Assembly (NCBI RefSeq): GCF_024199795.1
Contig: NZ_JANADK010000001.1
Span: 2,728,001-2,792,000, forward strand
DNA length: 64,000 nucleotides
Source of the DNA: Bradyrhizobium sp. CCGB01
Lineage (GTDB): Bacteria > Pseudomonadota > Alphaproteobacteria > Rhizobiales > Xanthobacteraceae
Reading direction: 5' to 3'
In this document: positions 39,567 through 48,743 of the stretch, in pieces
Position numbering within the stretch: the stretch's first letter is position 1
Layout: every line of letters begins with the position of its first letter
Position numbers and translations under genes: made by a program
Notes under the pieces: generated by a model
Seen by the model: the letters and a program-made list of their open reading frames with translations, nothing else
Database searches by the model: none
Told to the model about the DNA's origin: nothing

Positions 39567-39751
39567 CGCACCGCCTCGCGCTGCTCGCGCTGCATGCGAT
39601 CGCGCAGCGTTCTGATGATCTCTGCGGTTTGCGAGGAGATGTTGCGCTTCGCCTGGGCCGCCAGCCAGGTCTTCACATCGAGAGGCACGCGAACAGAGAT
39701 GACGACCGATTCCCGTTTAGGTAGAATACCAAATGCTCCAGACGCATTCAC
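39563..39751 (-). CDS. Arc/RHH-type small repressor-like protein
   Basis: 62 aa from GTG at 39751. Reads ILPKRESVVISVRVPLDVKT, WLAAQAKRNISSQTAEIIRT, LRDRMQREQREAVR. A strand with alternating V-I-S-V-R-V-P then two helices is the Arc/MetJ ribbon-helix-helix pattern. It is the first gene of the leftward int operon and lies beside the 350-base divergent control region, so it is a good candidate repressor of int and/or the TIR operon. Confidence 0.65.
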   Translation of the reverse strand: MNASGAFGILPKRESVVISVRVPLDVKTWLAAQAKRNISSQTAEIIRTLRDRMQREQREAVR

Positions 39752-40100
39752 GATGCGTGTGTGCAATATGGATTGCGCACATATGGCGAACCAAGGGCAG
39801 CCGTTCCGATGGGCGACCCGAAACCGGTATGCTGCTACAGAAATTTCCTCCCCAAGATTTTCTCCCAACTATGTGATACTGAAAAACGGAAGGGCCGACC
39901 TGATGGGCGGCCAGCCTTGTCGGTGATGCCGGCGCGATCAGCGAGCGGGCGTCGAGGTTGACCTCGGACTATTGCCGAGCTGCGCTCCACTTCCCGATCT
40001 TTTTTGATGGATAAGTGCCCGGATGACTACGGCACTAGCTTGTTTGCGGGAACCGTGAGCGGCAGCATGCCCCCTGCGATTCGCAACCGCAGGTAAAAGC
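39752..40100. promoter_or_regulatory. Divergent control region of the element
   Basis: 350 bases between the leftward int operon and the rightward three-gene TIR operon. Frames cross it but none is convincing. Expected to hold both promoters and the operator of the Arc-like protein. I could not pick out a clear palindrome. Confidence 0.45.
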
Positions 40101-40373
40101 ATGGCTGAGGACACCCCCGATTACGCTACCTGGCTGCCGGTGATCGGCCGCTCGCTCGCGAGGCTTGCCTTGTCAAAGGCTTGGGAGGAGGCGCCGGACA
40201 AATATGGCGAGGTGCTCGAGCGGGTGAAATTCCTCGAAGGACTCGGGCTGCCGACAAGGGACGCCGCAGAGGCGGCAGGATCGACCGCCGCATCCGTGCA
40301 GGTGATGCGAAGCCGCAGTAGGACCAGGAAAGCCAATGGCAAAAAAGGCAAGAAAGCGCGCGTCCGCCGGTGA
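40101..40373 (+). CDS. TIR operon gene 1: small HTH protein
   Basis: 90 aa. Reads ATWLPVIGRSLARLALSKAW, YGEVLERVKFLEGLGLPTRD, AAEAAGSTAASVQVMRSRSR and a Lys-rich end (KANGKKGKKARVRR). The R-V-x-F-L-x-G-L-G-L-P-x-x-D-A-A-x-A-A-G-S-T-x-A-S-V-x-V segment fits a helix-turn-helix of the sigma-70 region 4 or TerS type. It overlaps gene 2 by 38 bases. DNA-binding or adaptor role is inferred. Confidence 0.7.
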   Translation: MAEDTPDYATWLPVIGRSLARLALSKAWEEAPDKYGEVLERVKFLEGLGLPTRDAAEAAGSTAASVQVMRSRSRTRKANGKKGKKARVRR

Positions 40374-40578
40374 TACCGCTGCCGAGCAGGGGATTCCCGT
40401 GCTCGACAAGATCGCTGGGCTGCTGGCGCTGCTCTACGTGAAGGACATCGAGGACAAGGATGCGGCGGCGCTCAAGCTCGATGCGATCGGGTTCACGTCG
40501 CGCGAGATTGCGGCCCTCCTTGATGTCGGGCCGAACTACGTCAACGTCGCCCGCCACCGTAAGAGCAAGAAGCGGTAG
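40336..40578 (+). CDS. TIR operon gene 2: small HTH protein
   Basis: 80 aa from ATG at 40336. Reads KIAGLLALLYVKDIEDKDAA, ALKLDAIGFTSREIAALLDV, GPNYVNVARHRKSKKR. The G-F-T-S-R-E-I-A-A-L-L-D-V-G-P-N-Y-V-N-V segment is a clear helix-turn-helix of sigma factor region 4 type. Ends with TAG overlapping the start codon of the TIR-like gene, so gene 2 and 3 are coupled. It resembles antisigma-like or transcription-associated proteins but also phage TerS-like HTH proteins. Confidence 0.75.
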   Translation: MAKKARKRASAGDTAAEQGIPVLDKIAGLLALLYVKDIEDKDAAALKLDAIGFTSREIAALLDVGPNYVNVARHRKSKKR

Positions 40579-41426
40579 TGCCGAAAATCAACCAGGAGCT
40601 GCTTGAACGCCTCGCCGACAAGATGGGGATCACCATTAAGGCGGTCTACAATCACGTCCAGAAGGTCATGCGAGAGACGCGGCTGGAGCGAAATCTGGCT
40701 GCTCTGGAGCTCGCCCATCGTGTTGGGGTGAACATCAGCCGGTATTCGACGGCAGAGGAGCGAGCCGAGCTCCGCGGCGGCGTTTCGTCTAACAGCCGCC
40801 GGCACCGGGATGATGCGCCAGTGGAAGCCGTCGAGCGCCCGGTGCGCCGTGCGCAATCGCGTGCGAAGAAGCCGGCGAAGCGTACCAAGGGCAATACCGT
40901 CTTTGTGGTCCATGGCCGTGATGATGCGCTGCGCAGGTCAATGTTCGAATTCCTGCGCGCGCTGGGATTGCATCCGCTAGAATGGGAACATGCGATCGAC
41001 GAGGCAAATGAGGGGAATCCCTACGTCGGAAAGATCCTGAACGTTGTTATGGAGAAGGCCGAGGCCATCGTCGTGCTGTTCTCGCCCGATGACCTCGTGG
41101 AGCTCAAGCCGCACTTCGTCAAGGCCGCGGAGCGGTCCACCGAGGGCAAGCAGCAGGGCCAGGCGCGACCAAACGTTCTGTTCGAGGCTGGCTTGGCGCT
41201 CGGCGCCTATCCTGACAAGACCGTGATGGTCAGCATCGGCAGGGTGAAGGACTTCTCGGACATTGGCGGTCGCCACATGGTGCGTCTGAACGATAGCACA
41301 CAGAGCCGCAACAGCTTCGCCAGTCGTCTGGCGAGGAAATGCCAAGTCAATCGGATCGGTAATGACTGGATGACTGCAGGCAAGTTCGAGCCAACCGAGT
41401 CTAAGCCGGCGAAGAAGCGAGCTTAG
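40578..41426 (+). CDS. TIR operon gene 3: HTH + TIR-like nucleotide-binding protein
   Basis: 282 aa from GTG at 40578. Residues about 1-70: MPKINQELLERLADKMGITI, AVYNHVQKVMRETRLERNLA, an HTH-like helical part. Residues 75-106: Arg/Lys/Ser linker. Residues 107-255: TIR-like domain of the Cap12/Pycsar effector type, with TVFVVHGRDDALRRSMFEFL, LHPLEWEHAIDEANEGNPYV, AEAIVVLFSPDDLV and RPNVLFEAGLALGAYPDKTV, in which the Glu of the F-E-A-G motif is the expected NADase residue. This domain is known from NAD-degrading defence effectors. The location inside a prophage-like element next to two HTH proteins suggests a defence or superinfection-exclusion system. Confidence 0.85.
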   Translation: MPKINQELLERLADKMGITIKAVYNHVQKVMRETRLERNLAALELAHRVGVNISRYSTAEERAELRGGVSSNSRRHRDDAPVEAVERPVRRAQSRAKKPAKRTKGNTVFVVHGRDDALRRSMFEFLRALGLHPLEWEHAIDEANEGNPYVGKILNVVMEKAEAIVVLFSPDDLVELKPHFVKAAERSTEGKQQGQARPNVLFEAGLALGAYPDKTVMVSIGRVKDFSDIGGRHMVRLNDSTQSRNSFASRLARKCQVNRIGNDWMTAGKFEPTESKPAKKRA

Positions 41427-41445
41427 GATTGTGTCTAGATAAGGA

Positions 41446-41467
41446 AGGCCGCCCTCGCGGGCGGCCT
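41446..41467. terminator. Hairpin terminator of the TIR operon
   Basis: Perfect 9-bp stem AGGCCGCCC / GGGCGGCCT with TCGC loop, 19 bases after the TIR-like gene. Ends in CATCGTCGTCTC, so no long T tract. It also lies before the end of the leftward gene at 41496. Confidence 0.65.
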
Positions 41468-41495
41468 CATCGTCGTCTCGGCAGTGCAGACGTGA

Positions 41496-41747
41496 TCAGC
41501 GCGCCGCGACGCGCTTGGCGTCGAGCTCGAGGATTGCGGCTATGATCCCGTCGTCGTCATCGAACTCGGCATGACGCACGATCCTTAGTTTGGCGTCCAG
41601 GCCCTTTGATGTGAAGGCGCAGGTTGCGATGATCTTACGCTGCAAGTCGGACGTCTTTTGGATGAGATTCGTAGGGGCGCCGTTCATGGGGTCACGTTTG
41701 ACCGCGAGATCCCACTGCGCCGAAAGGATATCATGGTGCTTGATCAT
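41496..41747 (-). CDS. Small hypothetical, 83 aa
   Basis: Reads HHDILSAQWDLAVKRDPMNG, LIQKTSDLQRKIIATCAFTS, KLRIVRHAEFDDDDGIIAAI. A coherent alpha/beta sequence with a Trp/Asp-rich N-terminus. Family unknown. It converges on the TIR operon terminator. Confidence 0.5.
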   Translation of the reverse strand: MIKHHDILSAQWDLAVKRDPMNGAPTNLIQKTSDLQRKIIATCAFTSKGLDAKLRIVRHAEFDDDDGIIAAILELDAKRVAAR

Positions 41748-42298
41748 CGCGAGCAGTGCGGCGTCGGGGTTCTACTTGGACGTGGTAGAATGGTCGGTAG
41801 CCTGGGCCATGTGTAACCTCCAAGGTGGCTCGGGTTAGGCTCGGCAGGCATTTCACAGATGTCGGCCGGGCCGCTGTACTCGACGGCATCGCCATGCTGC
41901 TCCTTCGCCTGACTCAACGTCAACGTTCCGGATTTCACAACCTGGTGTTGCACCATTTGAGTGCATTCGTCAGCGCACCAGGATCGCGCGCTTCGGCCGG
42001 TAGCAACTCGATGACGATCTCGCGCGCGGCCCGCACCCAATGGGGCAGCGGCAGAATCGCATCAGCATGAGGCTCGGCGGCCCGACCATAAAGGCGCAGA
42101 TGTCGGCTTTCGGGAGCTAAGCAGAAATTCTCTGCTCAATCAGAGCATTTGCCGGTTTTGACCCATTGCGGACTCCGCTGAGTGCTAGTCACCTTTGGCA
42201 CAAACTGCACATCACATATTTCTTCATGTTCACTAGCATGCAGACATCGCTAAGGCGCGATTTTGCAGTGCAGTATCCAGGTGAATGCGGAGTGAAGC
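41748..42298. other. Gap between small gene and sulfatase
   Basis: About 550 bases. A leftward frame at 41744-42040 contains VQHQVVKSGTLTLSQAKEQH, GDAVEYSGPADICEMPAEPN, which looks partly protein-like but its N-terminal part is Arg-rich noise and its end overlaps another gene; possibly a decayed gene. The sulfatase promoter should lie near 42180-42280. Confidence 0.35.
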
Positions 42299-43948
42299 AT
42301 GATCAACACAGACGCGCGCGAACGAACAGCGTCGCCAAGAAAAATTGATCGCCGTACTCTGCTTTTGGGAACGTCCATGCTGGCTGCAGCTGCAGCGATG
42401 AGCAGCGCGGCGTTCCCGCAGGACCAAAGAGCTGCGCCCGCTACCGCACAGCCAGCCGTACCCTCGGGCCGCCAGCCCAACATCCTCTTTATCATGGGCG
42501 ACGACATCGGCTGGTTCAACGTGAGCGCCTACAATATGGGAATTATGGGCTATCGCACGCCCAACATCGACCGAATAGGCAGGGAGGGTGCCGTGTTCAC
42601 TGACTGGTACGGCCAGCAGAGCTGCACAGCGGGTCGAGCCGCCTTCATCACGGGACAGACGCCGGTGCGCACGGGACTGACCAAGGTCGGCCTGCCCGGC
42701 GCCGAGCTTGGCCTCGGCCCACTAGATCCCAGCGTTGCTGATGTCCTGAGGACTTACGGCTATGCCACCGGCCAGTTTGGCAAGAACCATCTCGGCGACC
42801 GCGACGAGCACCTGCCGACGGCGCACGGCTTCGACGAATTTTTTGGCAACCTCTATCATCTCAACGCCGAGGAAGAACCGGAGAACCCCGACTACCCGAA
42901 GGATCCCGAGTTCCGCAAAAGGTTCGGACCGCGCGGGGTGATCAAGTCCAGCGCAGACGGAAAGATCGAGAACACCGGACCGCTCACCAAAAAGCGGATG
43001 GAGACTATCGACGAGGAATTCCTCGACGCGGCCAAGGACTTCATCGGCCGCCAACACCGCGCCAACAAGCCGTGGTTCTGCTACTTCAACTCGACGCGCA
43101 TGCACGTCTTCACGCATCTCAAGCCGGGATCCCAAGGCAAGACCGGCAAGGGCCTCTATCCGGATGGCATGGTCGAGACCGACGGGCATGTCGGCGAACT
43201 CCTGAAACTCGTCGACGATCTCGGCGTCGCCGACGACACCATCATCGTCTACACAACCGACAATGGTGCTGAAGTGTTTACCTGGCCCGACGGCGGCGCG
43301 ACGCCTTTCAAGGGCGAGAAGGCCACCAACTGGGAAGGCGGCTTCCGCGTGCCGTGTCTGATCAAGTGGCCCGGAGTCATTAAGCCCGGAACCGTCATCA
43401 ACGACATCTGTGCACATGAAGACTTCATACCGACATTCGCGGCCGCCAACGGGGATGTGGACCTGGTCGAGCGGACGAAGAAGGGCACGACGTTAAACGG
43501 CAAGCAGTTCAAAGCGCATTTCGACGGCTTCAACCTGCTGCCGTTCCTCAAAGGCGAAGCAAAGGAGTCGCCGCGCAGCGAATTCCTATACTGGAGCGAC
43601 GACGGCGATCTGATGGCCATTCGCGTTCGTGATTGGAAAATCGCCTTCATGGAGCAGCATGCTGAAATCAATCCGAAACTTCCAATCGGAGTCTGGCAAG
43701 GCCAATTTACGAAGCTCCGCGTGCCCAATTTGTACAATCTGCGGGCCGATCCGTTCGAACGCGCCACAACAAGCATGCTCTATAGCGATTGGCACTCTCA
43801 CCGTGTCTTTCTACTCGTGCCCGCACAAGCCATTGTTGCGAAGTATATCGAGAGCTTCAAGGAGTTCCCACCGCGCGCAAAAGCGGCGAGCTTCACGATC
43901 GGCGATGTCCTGGACAACATCATGACGGCGGGCCCGGGGAAAAATTGA
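42299..43948 (+). CDS. Arylsulfatase-type enzyme with Tat-like signal
   Basis: 549 aa, intact. Residues 17-40: Tat-like signal (DRRTLLLGTSMLAAAAAMSS). Sulfatase domain: metal-binding Asp pair in NILFIMGDDIGWFN (about 68-69), active-site motif CTAGR at 109-113 within QQSCTAGRAAFITG (Cys to formylglycine), FGKNHLGD with catalytic Lys/His, and TTDNGAEVFTWPDGG. C-terminal domain ends with RADPFERATTS. An exported enzyme that hydrolyses sulfate esters (aryl or carbohydrate). It needs a formylglycine-generating enzyme, which is not in the window. It sits as cargo between the TIR-like operon and the packaging genes. Confidence 0.88.
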   Translation: MINTDARERTASPRKIDRRTLLLGTSMLAAAAAMSSAAFPQDQRAAPATAQPAVPSGRQPNILFIMGDDIGWFNVSAYNMGIMGYRTPNIDRIGREGAVFTDWYGQQSCTAGRAAFITGQTPVRTGLTKVGLPGAELGLGPLDPSVADVLRTYGYATGQFGKNHLGDRDEHLPTAHGFDEFFGNLYHLNAEEEPENPDYPKDPEFRKRFGPRGVIKSSADGKIENTGPLTKKRMETIDEEFLDAAKDFIGRQHRANKPWFCYFNSTRMHVFTHLKPGSQGKTGKGLYPDGMVETDGHVGELLKLVDDLGVADDTIIVYTTDNGAEVFTWPDGGATPFKGEKATNWEGGFRVPCLIKWPGVIKPGTVINDICAHEDFIPTFAAANGDVDLVERTKKGTTLNGKQFKAHFDGFNLLPFLKGEAKESPRSEFLYWSDDGDLMAIRVRDWKIAFMEQHAEINPKLPIGVWQGQFTKLRVPNLYNLRADPFERATTSMLYSDWHSHRVFLLVPAQAIVAKYIESFKEFPPRAKAASFTIGDVLDNIMTAGPGKN

Positions 43949-44109
43949 TGCTCTGTCCATCGGGGCGGCGAATCGTCCGCTCCTGTCAGTAATTGGCCCT
44001 TCGCGGACCTCCTGCAATGTCCGCTTGTGCGCCGCTGTCGGGAGCATTGCGGACATCAAACGCGCCTTGGACGGCACGTAGGATCAGCGTCGCGACGAAG
44101 CCAACGAGA
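43949..44109. other. Short gap
   Basis: 160 bases between the convergent sulfatase and spike-base genes; nothing seen. Confidence 0.3.
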
Positions 44110-44637
44110 TCAAATAGTTTGGTCATCGCACGCCGTTGTGAAAAGGTCGCCAAGCGAAGCCGCCGCTACATCCACGGTCGACCTCGCCGGCTCCCCCGAG
44201 CGCTCGCAGTTGGATGGGCTGCACGCGCTTGAAGGAATGAAAGTCAGCGGCGGGCGCCACAGGGAGACCAAAACGCCCGCCGCCGGGCGCAACCCGCTGC
44301 CCCACGGAGAAAAGCAGCGTCGTGACGGTCGCGGTAACTCATCCCATGTTGCGACAATGCCACCACCGGTGCCGAGCGTGGCTGCGGTCACGCGACGAAC
44401 TTGCATCTGCAGCTGGAAGACACCGACCGCGAGCGGGATCGAGACCGGCGCCTGATCGGGATCATCAGCAAAGATTACCGTGACCCCAGTGCCGCCGGCC
44501 CCGATGGTCACGATCAAACTGGAAGTGACGTCGGAGAGATCGTTGTTAGGATCGGGGGTGATCGCTTTGGCATGGCGCCCCGACGACATCGGGGCGCGCT
44601 GGGTTGCGAACAACGGATCGCGCGCGGTCTTCGTCAT
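44110..44637 (-). CDS. Phage spike-base-like protein (RCAP_Rcc01079 type)
   Basis: 175 aa from the ATG at 44637, which overlaps the stop of the upstream gene. The first 100 residues have GRHAKAITPDPNNDLSDVTS, SLIVTIGAGGTGVTVIFADD, PVSIPLAVGVFQLQMQVRRV, TAATLGTGGGIVATW. This is the pattern of the small spike-base beta protein of rhizobial and Rhodobacter GTA-like particles: R-x-x-x-I-T-P, then D-x-T, V-T-I-G-A-G-G, P-x-x-V-G-x-x-x-x-Q-V-x-R-V-x-A-T-x-T. The remaining 75 residues are Pro/Ser/Arg-rich and could be read-through after a lost stop. Confidence 0.6.
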   Translation of the reverse strand: MTKTARDPLFATQRAPMSSGRHAKAITPDPNNDLSDVTSSLIVTIGAGGTGVTVIFADDPDQAPVSIPLAVGVFQLQMQVRRVTAATLGTGGGIVATWDELPRPSRRCFSPWGSGLRPAAGVLVSLWRPPLTFIPSSACSPSNCERSGEPARSTVDVAAASLGDLFTTACDDQTI

Positions 44638-45098
44638 CGAAATAATCCTAACGGAGTGGGGTTCGTGTGCGATGAAGCCTCAGCGGCCAGCGGGCGAGGC
44701 CGGACGGGGTGGATGACGGCAAGTGGCCGCGGCGCGGTGGCGTCCGTCGAGAGGCGCGCCAGGACTGTGGTCCAGCGGCGAAGTGCTTCCATCATCTCAT
44801 CAGGCGTCGGCTCTGGCCGTGATGCCTCGCTGCATGCCACAGCCGCGCGCTCGCCGGCCCTAAGCCATTTCAGTTTGACCGAGGACCCCGGGCCGGACCG
44901 TCCCTGTTCGCCGAACACTGCGGCGATCGCGATAGCATCCGCCTCAGCTTCGACAAGCTGACTACGCGCGGCCTCGCGCCGCGCCAGTGCTGCCGCGTGC
45001 TCCTCATGAAGCACAGCGATGAGATCGCCGTCGAGATCGTCCACGCCCGCGGCGATCAGTTTGGCCAGGCGCGCTCTGGCCGGCGATAATATTGTCAT
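44634..45098 (-). CDS. Phage-associated hypothetical, 154 aa
   Basis: ATG at 45098 overlaps the portal stop by four bases and its stop overlaps the spike-base start. Reads SPARARLAKLIAAGVDDLDG, DLIAVLHEEHAAALARREAA, then ERAAVACSEASRPEPTPDEM-MEALRRW. Helical and acidic in its first two-thirds. Its position between portal and spike-base genes suggests a head-tail connector or protease-scaffold remnant, but no family is recognised. Confidence 0.55.
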   Translation of the reverse strand: MTILSPARARLAKLIAAGVDDLDGDLIAVLHEEHAAALARREAARSQLVEAEADAIAIAAVFGEQGRSGPGSSVKLKWLRAGERAAVACSEASRPEPTPDEMMEALRRWTTVLARLSTDATAPRPLAVIHPVRPRPLAAEASSHTNPTPLGLFR

Positions 45099-46565
45099 GC
45101 GGTGATCTCCCTGGTTTTGTCGACTGGCACGTAGCCCGCGGCGGTTTTCACCATCAGCTTGTTCGCGGCCGGAGATGGATCGGGATCGAGGCCTAGACGC
45201 TCCCTTACCTGGTTGATCGTCATGACGCGGTTCGGCGTAGCTGTTGAGAATGATCGACTGCTTCTCCTGGTCGATCTCGTCTTCTTCGATCCATACGAAT
45301 TCCAGATCGTCGGAAAGAAACTCATCGGCGATCACGCCGTCTAGCAGGTCCTTCGCCCAATTTTTTACCGGCTCGATTCCCTCTTCCTCCGATTGCCGTT
45401 CGTGCTGCTCGGCGATGGAGCGGTTCGAGAGCGTGACGAAGGCCGACGGAGGATACGAGAACGCAAAGCAGATGATCCGCACCAGCCACTCGTCTATCTC
45501 CGTCTTGAGCGGCGGTTCCTTGAGTTGCTTATAGTCCCCGCCGCCGGGCATAAACTTCATCTGGCGGCGGCGACCGAGATTGCCAACAAACAGATTGTCC
45601 CAGTAGTCTTGGAATTTCTGGATCTGGTCCGACGTCCATGTCGGAGGCAATCCGTACAAACTCTCGGGCTGGTTGCCTTCGCGGTAATATTCCAGTTGAT
45701 GTGTCGCGCGGCGCATCGCGGTCGACACCGTCTGCACCAATTGCTCGCACGGGCTGAAGCCGTATACGTGGCCGGGCCGGACGTTCATTGGTGCGTAGCG
45801 TAGGTCCCACCTTGTGAGTGAGGCCGCCGGAAGCCCGTGCAGAATCTGCTGAAACATGGGCGGAAACATCGTGCCACCGACAAGCCGGAAGCCGAGGGCG
45901 CGATGGTTCTCCAGCGTGATGGTCTGGCCGTTCCACTCGAATGGCGCACCGGTCCATCTAATCGGCCGCGGTGCGCGCCCATCTGGTCCGATGATCTTCT
46001 TGACGGTGCTGCCGTCGACGATGCGGAGACCGACGAGGTCGCCGCTATAATTGCGGTCGCAGTAGATCGAAGGCGCATCGATGACGAATAGGTCATCGAG
46101 TAGAGAACGAAGCCAGGCGCGAAAGTTGACGTCGTGGTCAGGCGTCTTGATGAAGTTGGTGATGTCGGCGATGCGTCCCCTTGTGGCAGGTGATAGCTCA
46201 CTGGTCTTCGGACGCCGGCCGGTGTCTTCGTGCTTGAGTCGGATTCTCCAGGGTAGTCGGCAGATTTGATCCTTTTGGCGCTCAATGATGAGGCGGACCG
46301 GATCGTAGCTGTCAGCGAGCGCCCGCAGCGAGACGAAGTCGATTGACTCGTAGGCGCGGGGCTGAGTGTTGAGATTGTAGCCAGGGACAAAGTCCCAGGC
46401 CCGTCCGGCAACCTCCGACGGTGCCAGAGGCCGCATCGGTGCCTGCGGTCCGAACCAGTCCGCACCGGTGCCCGGCGGTGCTGTCGGGTATCCGCCGTTG
46501 GCGTCAATCTCAGTCATCAACCGCGCTTCACCGCGTGGGGTTGAGATCTTATCGAGTTCGGTCAT
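45095..46565 (-). pseudogene. Phage portal protein, frameshifted near the C-terminus
   Basis: About 490 aa. The frame from ATG 46565 shows AYESIDFVSLRALADSYDPV, LIIERQKDQICRLPWRI, RAWLRSLLDDLFVIDAPSIY, GTMFPPMFQQILHGLPAASL, YGFSPCEQLVQTVSTAMRRA and PPSAFVTLSNRSIAEQHERQ: a typical SPP1/HK97-like portal. Near 45236 one base is missing or extra, after which the frame runs into the next gene. The correct ending is in the next frame: RVMTINQVRERLGLDPDPSP, ANKLMVKTAAGYVPVDKTRE, to TGA 45095. This breaks the wing-to-stem end and may destroy function. Confidence 0.75.
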
Positions 46566-46951
46566 TCGGCAAACCTCGCGTGCCGCCGCGCGAAGCGCTT
46601 GCTTCGGTCGGCGACCTCATTGTGTTCGGCAAATGCTTGGTTGCGGTATTTCAACCAGGCCGCGATTTTAGCGAGCGTCGCGTTACCGGCTTGCAGTCTA
46701 GAAACATGCTCCTCGAGGAGTAGTTTTTGCTCCTCCAGCAGCGCGGTCCGCCGATCCGCTTTCGCCAGTTTGGGTTGGCCTGGTTGGATCGTGGCCTGGG
46801 CCTCGGCGTGGTCGGCCAGGATTGTCTCCCATTGGCCATCGAAGCGCCGGCAGATCTGCTCGTAATCACGCCGGAGCACTTCGTTACTTTTGAACAGCAC
46901 GACGGCGTCCTCCGCATCATTGCTTATGATCGCTACGGTGCTCATCATCAC
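46562..46951 (-). CDS. Coiled-coil phage protein, 129 aa
   Basis: ATG at 46951 overlaps the terminase stop; its own stop overlaps the portal start. Reads VVLFKSNEVLRRDYEQICRR, WETILADHAEAQATIQPGQP, ALLEEQKLLLEEHVSRLQAG. It has a heptad-like Leu pattern and a basic C-terminus. Position between terminase and portal suggests a packaging accessory protein; family not known. Confidence 0.6.
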   Translation of the reverse strand: MMMSTVAIISNDAEDAVVLFKSNEVLRRDYEQICRRFDGQWETILADHAEAQATIQPGQPKLAKADRRTALLEEQKLLLEEHVSRLQAGNATLAKIAAWLKYRNQAFAEHNEVADRSKRFARRHARFAE

Positions 46952-48743
46952 CGATATCCCCGTTCCTGAAGCACCTCGCGCAAAACCGCGCCGGGGCTGT
47001 AGCCCCGTAGGGCTTCCCGCGCCATTCTGCCTCGATCGAGCGGATGAATCGGGCGTTGCGCCTCGATCTCGGCGAGTATTGCATTAATGTTGACGCGGGC
47101 CGGCTCACGAAGCGGCTCAAGACCAGCGGCAATCTCTTGATTCGCAGCGACGAGATTGGGGGTGGAGAGCGCCCCCTTGAGCAGGCGGCGAGCGTGATCT
47201 TTGCTGACGCGAAATACTAACTCGTTTCCATCGAGCTCGACGAGGTAAGCGTGGCCGTCGTCCTCGAGATGGGACGGCGCCTGGTCCTGCGGCGGCCAGA
47301 CGATGCGCACCTTATCGCTAACCGGCGGCGGCGCGATCGCCGCCTCGACCATGCGCTGGTAGTGCACGAGCATCGACGGCACCGGCGCGCCGAGGTCGGG
47401 ACAGGCCAGCGTCACGGCGCCGGCTGCACTGGTTGCCCAGTCATCATGTTGCCCAGACGGGTGATCGATGTTCGCACCACGCCGCACCAAGGTCAGAAGC
47501 TGGTTTCGCAGCTTGGCGCTGTCCAACAGCTCAACTTGGTCGGCGTTCAGCGCCACCTCGACATTCTCATAAAGATCCGTGCGGGTCGCCTTGTGGACGA
47601 CGTAGTCGATGCCGCAATCGGCAAAGTCCCGGCGGAAGGTTTCGCCAGCATAAGCATCACCACTGACGGTTTTGATCCGATAGCGGGAACAGGTGGCCGC
47701 GAATCTCGCCACGGCGAGTCGGGGATTAAACGGGATCGCTTCGCCCTGATTGATGACCAGGTCGATGACCACCCTACGGCCGTCCCAATGCGCGATCGCG
47801 AGTGTCGCATCGTCGCTGCTGCCACCAGACATGTCGACGAAGGCGAGGTAATCGATTCCGTCGACCGGATCGAGCGCATGACGCCCGGTGACGATGGCAC
47901 GCTCTACTATGCCTTGGTCGAAGAAAGCTCCTTGTGGAGCACCCGGCGGATTATGATGAAGGCGCCGAAAGCGCGCCGACGGCAGACGGCGGCGCTGCTG
48001 TGCGAGATAGCCGAGACCTTCCGGCCATGACCGCCAGCTAGGATTTGCGCGTTGATCCGGCGGCAAACTGACGGCTGCCGGATCGGTCGTGAAGTCGGCC
48101 GAATACCACGAAAACAGCATTCGCGGGTCTTCGCCACTGATGCCGATCTTCTTCAAATCGTGAAGCGGTGCGCCTTCGAAGTCGAGGAGACTGTCATAGC
48201 TAGTCACCCACTGCAGGACGTCGCCGCGGGTCGGGTCCGGCTGTAGGGCCTCCATCAGGCTCCAATCGCGGTAGGCGTGGATTTCATCGTAGCCGATGAA
48301 GCAGGCTGTTTTGCCGTGCTGGCCCGCGACGTTGTTCGCCGGCAGCACCCGCATGGTACCCTTGCCGTCCTTGCGGCGGATTCGTCGGAGAGGATCTCTA
48401 GCTCCTCCGCAATGTCGGGATTGGCCGCAATCAGCTTCTTGGCCAAGTCGAGATCTTGCTCGGCTTGGTCCTTATCATTGGCCACGATCAGGACGTCGGA
48501 GCCTTGCGGACTTTCGCGGCACACCAGGCAGTAGAGACCGGCGAGGATAAGGTCGAGACTCTTGTTGTTCTTCTTTCCGCGGCCGCTGACCACCAGGTTG
48601 ATTGCTGGGATGCTGGTGCCGTCCAGGTAGGTGTCGAGCGCCCTGCGGAAGATTTCACGCCGATACGGTTCGATCACCAGCGGCTTGCCGTCAATCCAGT
48701 TCAAGCCGGCGAAGAACTCGATCGACGTGATCGGCGGCATCAC
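46948..48743 (-). pseudogene. Phage terminase large subunit, frameshifted
   Basis: About 597 aa in two frames. From ATG 48743: EFFAGLNWIDGKPLVIEPYR, Walker A variant LVVSGRGKKNNKSLDLILAG (residues near 48-66), and GSDVLIVANDKDQAEQDLDL. Around 48381 one base is lost. The next frame from 48354 begins MRVLPANNVAGQHGKTACFI, GYDEIHAYRDWSLMEALQPD with the Walker B Asp-Glu, and continues with nuclease Asp in YLAFVDMSGGSSDDATLAIA, and further nuclease motifs (SGDAYAGETFRRDF). Translation therefore ends early after about 118 codons plus noise. DNA packaging motor, likely inactive. Confidence 0.8.

Noticed and set aside
42722..43417. 231-aa leftward frame
   Set aside because: Antisense of the sulfatase; no start context or family.
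44634..46565. A single 643-aa protein spanning portal and the next gene
   Set aside because: The long frame is an artefact of a frameshift near 45236; the portal C-terminus and the next gene's own ATG are both visible in the expected places.
47251..48030. 259-aa rightward frame
   Set aside because: Antisense of the large terminase subunit.
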